Below the pieces are notes generated by a model. It did no database searches and was not told the DNA's origin. It saw nothing but the letters and a program-made list of their open reading frames with translations. From Leptolyngbya sp. SIOISBB (GTDB lineage Bacteria > Cyanobacteriota > Cyanobacteriia > Phormidesmidales > Phormidesmidaceae): DNA of 64,000 nt. The stretch covers positions 4,774,001 to 4,838,000 of the forward strand of contig JAAHII010000001.1 of NCBI GenBank assembly GCA_010671905.1. The letters are read 5' to 3'. Shown here piece after piece: positions 37,260-45,777 of the stretch; the stretch's first letter is position 1, and each line of letters starts with the position of its first letter. The position numbers and the translations under genes were made by a program.

Positions 37260-37886
37260 ATGGAATGGCATGTGAGTGACGCCCAAAGTTTGAGAGTGAT
37301 TGATCGAGAAATCGGCAATCATATGTTTACTCCGTCAGAATATGAATTAGTGCGCCGCGTTATCTATGCGACTGCTGACTTCGAATTTTCCTCACTGATT
37401 CGCTTTTCTGAACATGCATTAACGTCGGGGGCGGCTGCACTGGCCGCGCGTACGACCATCGTGGTTGATGTCCCGATGGTGCAGGTGGGCATTGCGCCCC
37501 CCATTCAAGAAACGTTTGTCAATCCTGTGTATTGCAGCATGGATGCTCTCACCCGTCCCCAAAAGGGTAAAAGCAAAACAGCTTGGGGTATCGAGACCCT
37601 GGCTCAACGTTATCCAGAAGGGATCTTTATTGTGGGCGAATCACAAACTGCTCTGGAATCAGTGGTTGACTTGGTAGAAAACAATCAAGTGCGACCAGCC
37701 TTGATCATTGCGACCCCAGCGGGTTTTTTAGATGTTGATGTGCTTAAAGATCGTCTGAAAGACACCATGGTGCCCCACATTAGTATCAATGGGCAAAAGG
37801 GTAATCCCGTTTTGGCAGTCGCAATTATGAATGGTCTGATTGATTTGGCGTGGCAAGCCTACGGTCAAGCACCTAAAGCGATGTAA
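37260..37886 (+). CDS. cobH: Precorrin-8X methylmutase
   Basis: Moves a methyl group from C11 to C12 of precorrin-8X in corrin (B12) synthesis. It has 208 residues, full length, starting MEWHVSDAQSLRVIDREIG. It shows RVIYATADFEF, the GAAAL and MDALTRPQKG blocks and a C-terminal ILVAVAIMNGL-like end. The position near residue 36 that is usually His is Tyr in this sequence. The rest of the active-site block is conserved, so function is likely kept. Confidence 0.92.
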   Translation: MEWHVSDAQSLRVIDREIGNHMFTPSEYELVRRVIYATADFEFSSLIRFSEHALTSGAAALAARTTIVVDVPMVQVGIAPPIQETFVNPVYCSMDALTRPQKGKSKTAWGIETLAQRYPEGIFIVGESQTALESVVDLVENNQVRPALIIATPAGFLDVDVLKDRLKDTMVPHISINGQKGNPVLAVAIMNGLIDLAWQAYGQAPKAM

Positions 37887-37985
37887 TGAGCGTGCGGAGA
37901 CATTTAACAGCGAGGAAAAAGCGCTCGCTTAGAGACTCTAAGGGGCTTGCGATTTAATAACAGCCTTACCAGCAAGAACATTGAC

Positions 37986-38015
37986 TGTAAGGGCGCAAGG
38001 CCTTGCGCCCTTACA
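37986..38015. repeat. 30-bp perfect palindrome
   Basis: A continuous 30-bp palindrome whose half-site is TGTAAGGGCGCAAGG. Similar GGGCGCAAGGCCTTGCGCCC elements are known as repeated intergenic palindromes in cyanobacterial genomes. It lies between cobH and ndhD, about 80 bp from the ndhD terminator. Confidence 0.7.
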
Positions 38016-38092
38016 AGGGGTACGCTATTTCCTCGCAGATCCCTAAGCAAATGGTTGGTTCTTTGGACTGGGTAGCCCTTAACTGATATAAA

Positions 38093-38119
38093 AAGCGGCG
38101 TAGAAACTCTACGCCGCTT
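38093..38119 (-). terminator. Intrinsic terminator of ndhD
   Basis: 12-bp perfect stem AAGCGGCGTAGA/TCTACGCCGCTT with a 3-base loop. On the minus strand the stem is followed by T-rich sequence (TTTTTATAT across 38095-38087). It lies 37 bp past the ndhD stop. Confidence 0.85.
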
Positions 38120-38155
38120 GCAGTTCAGATTCAGTTGAACATTTGAGTCAAGCAG

Positions 38156-39769
38156 TTACTCGATAATCATGGGTGCGACTAACGAAGCCGTGCGCTCAGG
38201 GGTGGCGAGTGCACTAAACATCGGTTGACTAGGCTGCTCGGCAACTAACATCATCGTGTCTTGCACGCGATTCAGTACCGCAACAGTCTTAGCATCGTAG
38301 GTTTGAGTAGCCACTTTTGGGTATAACCCAATGCCGATAACGGGGACTAGCAGACAAGCGGCAATAAACGCTTCGCGGGGACGAATATCTAGCATCAGGG
38401 GTGTCTTTTCAACGACCTCACCGGTATGGCCGTAGAAGATGCGACGCAGCATCGTCAGCAAATAGATCGGTGAAAGAATCACACCAATTGCTGAGAGAAC
38501 GATGATGCTTACTTTGAAAGTCAGGGTGTATGCATCACTCGTTGCCATGCCTAGGAAGATCGCAATCTCGCTCACGAAGCCACTCATGCCAGGCAATGCC
38601 AAGGAAGCCATGGCTGCAGCAGTAAAGAAAGCGAACGCCGCAGGCATCTTGCGGGCCATACCACCCAACTCACCCATATCTAGGGTATGGGTCCGCTCGT
38701 AGGTCACCCCAGAGAGGAAGAACATCACTGCGGCAATGAGACCGTGAGAAATCATCTGCAACAGTGCACCGCTAATGCCAATTGTTGTGAAGGCGGCAAA
38801 GCCGATCAGCACAAAGCCCATGTGAGCGATGGAAGAATACGCCATCCGCCGCTTGAGGTTGTCTTGACCGAAGGCATTCAAAGAAGCGTAGATGATGTTG
38901 ATGACCCCAAGAATCGCGAGGAAAGGAGCGACAAAGACGTGAGCGTCTGGCAACATCTCGATGTTCATGCGCAGAATGCCGTAGCCTGCCATCTTCAACA
39001 AAACGCCTGCCAAAATCATGGAGACTGCGGCTGGAGCTTCACTGTGCGCATCGGGCAACCAGGTGTGAAAGGGGAAAATCGGCAGCTTAACGCCAAAGGC
39101 TACCAGTAAGCCAGCATAAGCAAACAACTGGAAGGGCAAAGAATATTCCTTCATGGCGAGGTCAGTGAAGTTGAAACTGACCGTGTCACCATAGAAAGCC
39201 ATTGCCAATGCGGCTACCAAAATGAAGATTGAACCGATCGCCGTATAGAGAATGAACTTAGTCGCGGCATAACGACGCTTTTGTCCGCCCCAAATAGAGA
39301 TGAGGAGATAGACCGGAACCAACTCCACTTCCCACATGAGGAAGAACATCAGGATATCTTGGCAAAGAAAAACCCCGACCTGAGCGCTGTACATCAGTAA
39401 CAGCAAGAAATAATAAAGGCGGGGTTTGGTCGATATATTCCAGGACGCCAAGATTGCCAGAGTGGTGACCAAGCCACTCAAAATGACGAGGGGCATTGAG
39501 AGGCCATCGGCGGCAACGGTCCAGTTTAGACCGATTTGCGGTACCCACTGATAAGTCTCCATCAGTTGCAGGCCGGACTCTTGCAAAGAGTAATAGCGCC
39601 CGAAAGTAAAAATAATGAGTGCGAATTCTGCAAGCGCTACTGCTAGAGAGTAACTACGAACCGTTTTGTTATCGCTGCCGGGGAGCAGTGGAATCGGCAA
39701 ACTTGCCAAGAAGGGAAAGAGGACAATCGTGGTCAACCACGGAAATTGCTCGCTAATCATGACATTCAC
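38156..39769 (-). CDS. ndhD: NAD(P)H-quinone oxidoreductase subunit 4 (NdhD)
   Basis: Membrane proton-pumping subunit of the NDH-1 complex, working in respiration and cyclic electron flow (or in CO2 uptake for some NdhD paralogs). It has 537 residues, about 14 membrane spans, with the quinone/proton channel blocks ([49 protein letters not shown]). The length and N-terminal [17 protein letters not shown] fit the NdhD1/2 type, but which paralog is not certain. Leftward, ending at a strong terminator. Confidence 0.95.
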   Translation of the reverse strand: MNVMISEQFPWLTTIVLFPFLASLPIPLLPGSDNKTVRSYSLAVALAEFALIIFTFGRYYSLQESGLQLMETYQWVPQIGLNWTVAADGLSMPLVILSGLVTTLAILASWNISTKPRLYYFLLLLMYSAQVGVFLCQDILMFFLMWEVELVPVYLLISIWGGQKRRYAATKFILYTAIGSIFILVAALAMAFYGDTVSFNFTDLAMKEYSLPFQLFAYAGLLVAFGVKLPIFPFHTWLPDAHSEAPAAVSMILAGVLLKMAGYGILRMNIEMLPDAHVFVAPFLAILGVINIIYASLNAFGQDNLKRRMAYSSIAHMGFVLIGFAAFTTIGISGALLQMISHGLIAAVMFFLSGVTYERTHTLDMGELGGMARKMPAAFAFFTAAAMASLALPGMSGFVSEIAIFLGMATSDAYTLTFKVSIIVLSAIGVILSPIYLLTMLRRIFYGHTGEVVEKTPLMLDIRPREAFIAACLLVPVIGIGLYPKVATQTYDAKTVAVLNRVQDTMMLVAEQPSQPMFSALATPERTASLVAPMIIE

Positions 39770-40647
39770 GTGAGTTCAACTGAACAAGTGCACATAGAAC
39801 GCCGGTTTAGGAGTTGTCTAGCTCAAGGCTGATGGATACATCTAAGACAATGCATCTTCTCGTTTTCGCAGCGGCCTTACCCAAACAGTAAAGGTCGGAG
39901 GAGTGTCAGCAAGCGCTTTCAAACAGTTTGAGAGCACGATGACTAGGCGAACCAACCGGGAAATTCAGGGTGAGCATTTCTACTCACTCCCATGCATGGC
40001 CTTAGTATACGCAACTTCATTAACTTTTGCGAAGGTAGTTTTGCGGAATTTCTGTAAAAAATATCTGTATTAAAGGCAGATAAAGGATTTCACTCGAAGA
40101 GGTCAAGACTGATGACAAAAAACAATGTGACTGAGTACTCAGGATTATGTAAATAAACATCAATCATTGCTATAAAACGTCTTGGCTCTATTCCTTCGCT
40201 GAGGAAAATAACTGTTTCTGGAAAGTGAGTTGAAGTTTTTCTGTGTGATCGGACGTATGAGTCCTGCATGCAATGATTACAGCCATTCTACGGATCCTGA
40301 TTTGAGGCGCTCTAAGCACATCGAATATGCGTTCCAGGCTGTGATGAATACTTTTTCTGTCGATGTAAAACTTCAGCTAATCAAAAGTTGACGAGGGTTG
40401 ATTTGACGTACTGCAAGTTTTATTTTTGCAGTGAAAAAAGAGCGTCAGATCGAGGTTAGTGGTTGATGATGGCTCTGGTTGATGAGCGGTCTTGCGACGA
40501 GGTGGGAAATGCCTCTCCTAGAGGTGGGTGACTCATGAGGCAGATGCTTTACTCAATAGTTCTCATAGGATTGAGGGCTGAGTTTGATTTCAGTTAAGTC
40601 TCTTGCTGGTGGCAAGCCGTTTGATGCAATGACGTGGGCGAATCTGG
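39770..40647. other. Long AT-rich non-coding gap
   Basis: About 880 bp between ndhD and the RNA element, with no protein-like ORF. One hairpin ACTGCAA/TTGCAGT (40410-40432) is followed by an A-rich run. It probably holds the promoter regions of ndhD and of the leader that contains the RNA element. Nothing else recognised. Confidence 0.5.
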
Positions 40648-40766
40648 GGCCTGTCGTCATTTAGAGCTCAAATCCTTTCAGCAAAGGAATGATAGCTCCT
40701 CGCCTGTGGAGTGAATGCGGGCGCGGGAATGCTGAGCCCCCAAGGTTTTTGAGGTTGTATTGATGA
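40648..40766 (+). ncRNA. Candidate structured RNA element, copy 2 (alr leader)
   Basis: Second copy of the element at 28760. Hairpins CCTTT-CAGC-AAAGG (40674-40687), GCCTG/CGGGC around GTGAATG (40702-40722) and GGG/CCC (40725-40739) lie at the same spacing, with AAGGTTT and ATTGATGA following. It ends 110 bp upstream of the alr start, in the same orientation, so it is likely in the alr 5' leader. The match to copy 1 in stems and the difference in loops suggest selection for structure. Confidence 0.5.
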
Positions 40767-40876
40767 TGCTCCCTAGCTCTTGGGCAGAGTCGATGAGATG
40801 TCTCGGTGTGGTTGGTGGTTATGCAGACTTGATGCACAATTGGCTCAATCTATGGTGTGGTCAAAGGAGTGATGTC

Positions 40877-42095
40877 ATGTTGAGTTGGGAGCAAACACCT
40901 GCACTCGCCACCATTCGGCAGTGCCGAGCTTGGGTGGAGATTGATTTAGAGGCGCTGCAGCATAATGTTCAGCAGTTGGTTCAGCATGTTGGACCACTAA
41001 CTACTTTGATGGCAGTGGTTAAGGCTGATGCGTATGGGCACGGAGCGATCTCGATCGCCGATGCGGCGTTAGCCGCTGGCGCTCGTTGGCTGGGTGTGGC
41101 TACTGTGCCCGAAGGTGTGGAGCTGCGGGAGGCCGGCATTAGTGAGCCTATCCTGATTATGGGCGCGATCAATAGCCCTGAAGAGGTGGCCGCGATCGCT
41201 CGTTGGCGACTACAACCCACACTCGTTTCTCCTAAGCAGGCACTCGTGTTTTCCGAGGCGCTCGCACCGCACTGCACCGATGCGTTGCCAGTGCACCTCA
41301 AGATTGACACAGGCATGTCGCGACTCGGTTTTGCTTGGCAACAGGCTGCTGAATTTGTGCAATTTGTCCGTCGGTTACCTCGCTTGCAAATTCATAGCGT
41401 TTATTCGCATTTAGCCACGGCAGATGATCCGGATCCGACGATGATGCATCGACAGCACCAACGGTATGAGGCTGTGCTGACTCAAGTCGCGGCTCAAAAC
41501 ATCACTCTGCCCAAACGACACTTGGCCAACTCAGCGGCGACGCTGGCTGATCCGGCCTTGCACTACGACATGGTGCGGGTGGGGTTAGCGCTCTATGGAC
41601 TTTATCCTGCCGCACATTTAAAGCCTACGGTGTCCTTGCGTCCAGTGATGCAGGTCAAGGCTCGCATCACCCATCTCAAAGAAATTCAGCCAGGCACGGG
41701 CGTGAGCTACGGCCATACCTTTGTGGCTGAACGCCCGATGCGGATTGCGGTGGTGGGCATTGGTTATGCCGATGGCGTGCCCAGAGCGTTGTCTAATCGC
41801 ATGCAAATCATGGTGAATGGACAACTCGCCCCCCAAATTGGCAATATCACGATGGACCAACTGATGCTTGATGTCACCCAAATCCCCTAATTTGCAGGAA
41901 GGGAGTGTCGTCACATTGTTGGGGCAGGATGGTGAGCAGACCATCAGTGCTGACCATTGGGCGACGTTGACGAATACCATTTCTTGGGAAATTCTATGTG
42001 GATTTAAGCATCGACTGCCCCGTATTACGACGGCGCTCTCGGGGCCATCACTCTCGTCATCCGAGTCCAGGGATAGGCGCGATCGCTCGCAATAA
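40877..42095 (+). CDS. alr: Alanine racemase, frameshifted
   Basis: PLP enzyme making D-alanine for peptidoglycan. The start is ATG 40877 behind AAAGGAG; an upstream frame to 40760 is unneeded. PLP Lys in VVKADAYGHGA (residue about 49) and the domain blocks KIDTGMSRLG and GTGVSYGHTF are intact. The first frame stops at 41890 after DVTQIP because of a C4 run (41884-41887). With three C it reads on as NLQEGSVVTLLGQDGEQTIS to 42095, the normal C-terminus. Full length about 405 residues. A probable one-base sequencing insertion in an essential gene. Confidence 0.9.
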
Positions 42096-42186
42096 GTTTG
42101 CTTGACAACGCTCACTTGCCATTATTCTGAGGTTAGTCGAGCGGCGGTTTACTCGCTCTATCCAACATCCATTTGCTACGTCTGCC

Positions 42187-42963
42187 ATGCCTCTAGTGAG
42201 TTCCCAGCAAATTATTCGTGAACTGGTTGCCGATTATGGGCAAAGTCACCAGTCATTGCAATTTGCGACCTATGTAGGGGCTTACCAATATTGCAAACTC
42301 TATGAATTGATGGCGCAGTATGTGCCTGCTGGCAGCCAAGTTTTAGATTGGGGAACCGGGTCTGGACATTTTTCTTACTATTTGATGCGGGCTGGTTACC
42401 AAGCGACTGGGTTTGGGTTTAGTGACTGGCCATTACTTTGCCAAGACCTGGCTAGGGAGCAGGCCTCTCTGGCCAAGCCTTGCGACTACGCTTATCAGCA
42501 AGGGAGTCCAGAGCAGCCAATTGCTCTGCCTTTCGCGAACGCGTCGTTTGACACGGTGGTATCCGTTGGGGTGCTGGAGCATGTGCGGGAAACCGGTGGC
42601 GATGAACTGGCGAGTCTCAAGGAGGTTTATCGCATCTTGAAACCGGGTGGCTGTTTCATTTGCTATCACTTTCCGAATCGGTATAGCTGGATTGAATTTC
42701 TTGCCCGTCGGACGCAACGGTTTTCTCATCCCTATTTATTTACCGCTCAGGATATTCGAGCGTTGGTTGAAGCGACGCCCTTTCAATTATTAAACCTGGG
42801 ACGCTATGCCCTGCTGCCTCGGAACATCTGGCAGACACCAATTGCTCGCCATCCTCGCTGGGGGCCACGAGCCGGTGCTCTTTATAACCAGCTAGATCGG
42901 TTTGTGGGCGGACTTTTGCCAATAGTTTGTCAAAACTACTATTTCGTCGTTCGTAAACCGTGA
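42187..42963 (+). CDS. Class I SAM-dependent methyltransferase
   Basis: Encodes 258 residues. SAM motif I VLDWGTGSGHFSYYLMRAG, motif II/III region (GFGFSDWPLL; TVVSVGVLEHV) and ILKPGG are present. The UbiE/Methyltransf_11 type fits. The substrate is unknown. Rightward, between alr and the peroxiredoxin-like gene. Confidence 0.88.
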   Translation: MPLVSSQQIIRELVADYGQSHQSLQFATYVGAYQYCKLYELMAQYVPAGSQVLDWGTGSGHFSYYLMRAGYQATGFGFSDWPLLCQDLAREQASLAKPCDYAYQQGSPEQPIALPFANASFDTVVSVGVLEHVRETGGDELASLKEVYRILKPGGCFICYHFPNRYSWIEFLARRTQRFSHPYLFTAQDIRALVEATPFQLLNLGRYALLPRNIWQTPIARHPRWGPRAGALYNQLDRFVGGLLPIVCQNYYFVVRKP

Positions 42964-43081
42964 CAGTCTGCCTGGGTGAATTTTTTGAGCATGGCAAAGT
43001 GTTCAATCCCTATGTCAGACTAACCCCGAGGGGCTTTGATGTTCCCGCCGCTAATCCTTAGTGTCACTCAACAGTCACGGT

Positions 43082-43921
43082 ATGAAGGTCTACAACTATT
43101 TACGCGAAACTCTCCGAGAGCGAGTGAGTGATGGGGCTTATGTCCCGCTGTTGTCAAGTGACGAAATGGCTGGGCGCACGTTGGTGTTGATCTGGCCGCA
43201 ACTGGGTGATTTCGATAGTTTGGAATATGCTTGGTGGCTACGGCATGACTGGGAAAAGTTCCAAGCTGCTGGGATTGCCGTGCGGGCCATAGGAATTGGC
43301 GATCGCGCTGCCGGACAAAAATTTGCTGAGTTCACTCAGCTGACTGCTGACTGCCTATGGGTCGACCCGACTGCCAGCCTCCATTGCGATCTCAATCTAT
43401 ACTCTGGCCTCACGATTGACTGGCCAGTTTTACGTCCGAGTCAAGCTGCTTGGGTGAATTTGATGTTGATGTGCACTGGGATTGCGAGTCCGGGAACCTT
43501 GCGTGAAGTGCTCCGAGGTTATACGGGAGATCGCACTGCACCCCAACTAATTGCTGACGATGAGACTGTCGATGACACGCCCTTACCACCCATGAAAGGT
43601 ACTTTTTTTCGGTGGGCCGGCGGTCGGGGATTTCAGCGTCCCTTTGAGCTGGCCACCCTGCGTCTGCGAAATATGACCGAAGTCCTGAGTCATTGGTCAA
43701 CCTATGTTCCGGATGCGCGTTATATGACCCAACGCGGCGGCACATTTTTGTTTGACCCAGCGGGCGACCTGCTGTACGAATATCGCGATCGCGGCATTTT
43801 AGGCTTTGCTGAAAATATGAGTTATCCCCTCAATTTCTTGTTTGGGGAAGAGGGGATTGCGACTCAAGACGGAGTGGTGAGTTGTGAAGCGGCCAGCGAT
43901 CTCGCTAACTCAGTTCTATAA
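43082..43921 (+). CDS. Peroxiredoxin-like protein (AhpC/TSA family)
   Basis: Encodes 279 residues from ATG 43082; a GTG 7 codons upstream is possible. The fold resembles AhpC/TSA (LVLIWPQLGDFDSLEYAWWL; GTFLFDPAGDLLYEYRDRGI), but the usual peroxidatic Cys region reads WPQLGDFD, so it lacks the classic TxxC motif. It is a cyanobacterial peroxiredoxin-like family of unknown role. Cytoplasmic. Confidence 0.75.
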   Translation: MKVYNYLRETLRERVSDGAYVPLLSSDEMAGRTLVLIWPQLGDFDSLEYAWWLRHDWEKFQAAGIAVRAIGIGDRAAGQKFAEFTQLTADCLWVDPTASLHCDLNLYSGLTIDWPVLRPSQAAWVNLMLMCTGIASPGTLREVLRGYTGDRTAPQLIADDETVDDTPLPPMKGTFFRWAGGRGFQRPFELATLRLRNMTEVLSHWSTYVPDARYMTQRGGTFLFDPAGDLLYEYRDRGILGFAENMSYPLNFLFGEEGIATQDGVVSCEAASDLANSVL

Positions 43922-44192
43922 CTCTGCTCTCCCTAAGCAAAGCTTTAACCCAGTGCTTCCCTGAACTGATCAATCTGGAGGCCGATCCCCAAAGCTGGTC
44001 ATTTCAACCTGCAACATCATCCGGAGCAGGGTGTCGATACCCGTTGAACTAACCGCAACGCCTCGTGGCCTTGAACTTAATGAGAGGTGATGACCGAGGC
44101 GGTTTTCCCCCCGCGATGAATCCCACAAAGCACAGTAAAGTAGAATCGAATAATTTGAAACTGCACTCAGTCAAAGGAGAGAGATACTTACC

Positions 44193-44540
44193 ATGTCTCA
44201 AGGGCAAGGATTTGGCTTCGGCCTCGGCAAAATGAAAGAATTGGCTGACGCAGTCAAAAAGGCGCAGCAAATTCAAGAGGGGGCTAAGCAACTGCAAGAA
44301 GACCTTGAACAAATGGAGATCGAAGGTCAGGCGGGTGGCGGTTTGGTCAAGATCTTTTTGAGTGGTAACCAGGAACCACGTCGGGTCGAAATTTCCCCCG
44401 ATGCTCTTAACGAAGGGGCTGAAGTCTTGTCTGATTTAGTCAGTGCAGCTATGCAAGATGCGTATCAAAAGTCGACCGATACGATGCGCGAGCGGATGGA
44501 ATCACTAACGGGTGGCCTCAACTTGCCTAACTTGGGCTAG
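44193..44540 (+). CDS. YbaB/EbfC-family nucleoid-associated protein
   Basis: Encodes 115 residues. The domain starts after a short Gly-rich tail ([20 protein letters not shown]) with the core helix [39 protein letters not shown] and [20 protein letters not shown]. These proteins bind DNA as dimers and affect expression. A GGAGAG box lies about 12 bp before the ATG. Confidence 0.93.
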   Translation: MSQGQGFGFGLGKMKELADAVKKAQQIQEGAKQLQEDLEQMEIEGQAGGGLVKIFLSGNQEPRRVEISPDALNEGAEVLSDLVSAAMQDAYQKSTDTMRERMESLTGGLNLPNLG

Positions 44541-44661
44541 CCTAGTCTCACCCAGAATCAGAACTGGATTTGTATATCTGGCAAAACCTCATCGCCTGCG
44601 ATAACTCTCCTGCCGAGGCTGCCGCTTAGACATAAGTTTCTGGTGGGTCGCTTCCAGAGAT

Positions 44662-44721
44662 CTAGCCCCCTACATCCCCCAATTCTGGGAGACTGTGAAT
44701 TCCGGCCTTCCCCCAAAGTTG
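44662..44721. repeat. Palindrome-rich repeat, arm 1
   Basis: Reads CCCCCTACATCCCCCAATTC, then GGGAGACT and CCTTCCCCCAAAGTTG. A reverse-complement match lies at 44792-44848, so the two segments form a roughly 60-bp imperfect inverted repeat with about 70 bp between. CCCCCTAAATCCCCC-type repeats are common intergenic elements in cyanobacteria. Confidence 0.6.
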
Positions 44722-44791
44722 ATACCGCTGGCGAAGTCAACATTTAGAAACACTGGCTGGGTAGCAACCGTTTTCGAGGCCCCCCAGCCCC

Positions 44792-44848
44792 CAACTTTGG
44801 GGGAGCAAGGGTCAGAAGTCCCCCGAAGTCGGGGGATTTAGGGGGCAG
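44792..44848. repeat. Palindrome-rich repeat, arm 2
   Basis: Inverted counterpart of 44662-44721. It contains two small palindromes of its own (CCCCCAACTTTGGGGG and CCCCCGAAGTCGGGGG). Confidence 0.6.
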
Positions 44849-45208
44849 ATGAGGTGTGGGTCAGTTTACGAAATATTTCGCCAGCAGTATCAAAGTTGGG
44901 GAGATCAAAGGGTGCAATGCAGCATTTTGCGGTCTTACTAGATGATGTATATAATCTGTAGCCTGCTTAGGAGAGGTTTGAGCACGAGCCGGTGCTACTC
45001 GAATGAGTAAGTTTAAGTGTGGTTATCTTGCCCCTATACAATTCTTGGTTTCAGCTAGACGTCATTCAGCATCGGCAATTGCGCTGGCTCTCCAAATATG
45101 CTCCGCCCTGCTTAGACTAGATAGGTGAGCCTGATTAAAAGATATACAGTCAGATTCTCTATATTTAGCTAAACTCCGAAAGCTCAATCCTGATTTTCGA
45201 GAGGAATT
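44849..45208. other. Non-coding gap with hairpins
   Basis: A small hairpin AGCACGAGCCGGTGCT lies near 44980-44996. No gene or known RNA recognised; probably holds the promoter of the phosphatase gene. Confidence 0.35.
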
Positions 45209-45697
45209 ATGACTACCCGACTGCTGTTTGTCTGCTTGGGGAACATCTGTCGTTCCCCTTCAGCAGAAAACATCATGAATCATCTGCTGCAATCACGCGA
45301 ATTGACTCACTTAGTCAGTTGTGATTCTGCTGGGACGTCGAGTTATCACATTGGTAGCCCCCCGGATCGACGCATGGCTCAAGCGGCTAAGCAACAGGGA
45401 ATCGAGCTAATCGGGCAGGCGCGGCAATTGCAAGTGGCAGATTTTGCAGCCTTTGATTGGGTGTTGGCGATGGATGACGATAACTATCGCGACATCCTGC
45501 GGCTTGATCCGCAAGGCAAATACACTCACAAGGTCAGGAAGATCTGTGACTTTTGTCGCCGTCATACTGATACGGAAGTGCCCGATCCTTATTACGGTGG
45601 GACTGAGGGGTTTCGTTACGTGATTGATTTACTGATGGATGCTTGTGAAGGTTTTTTGGACGAATTACTTCAGGAAATGGTTCCCAACAGCATGTAA
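45209..45697 (+). CDS. Low-molecular-weight protein tyrosine phosphatase
   Basis: Encodes 162 residues, family length. The P-loop CLGNICRS (C9, R15 in CX5R) at the N-terminus, and the general-acid region VPDPYYGG. It removes phosphate from tyrosine (or related) residues; in cyanobacteria it is linked to polysaccharide and stress regulation. GAGAGG lies about 8 bp upstream of the ATG. Confidence 0.93.
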   Translation: MTTRLLFVCLGNICRSPSAENIMNHLLQSRELTHLVSCDSAGTSSYHIGSPPDRRMAQAAKQQGIELIGQARQLQVADFAAFDWVLAMDDDNYRDILRLDPQGKYTHKVRKICDFCRRHTDTEVPDPYYGGTEGFRYVIDLLMDACEGFLDELLQEMVPNSM

Positions 45698-45777
45698 AGG
45701 TTAAAGAGACTCGGGTCATGTCCCAAGCAGAATGACCTAAGCAGGGAGCAGTCTTAAACCGTCGATCTGGCACAGTT

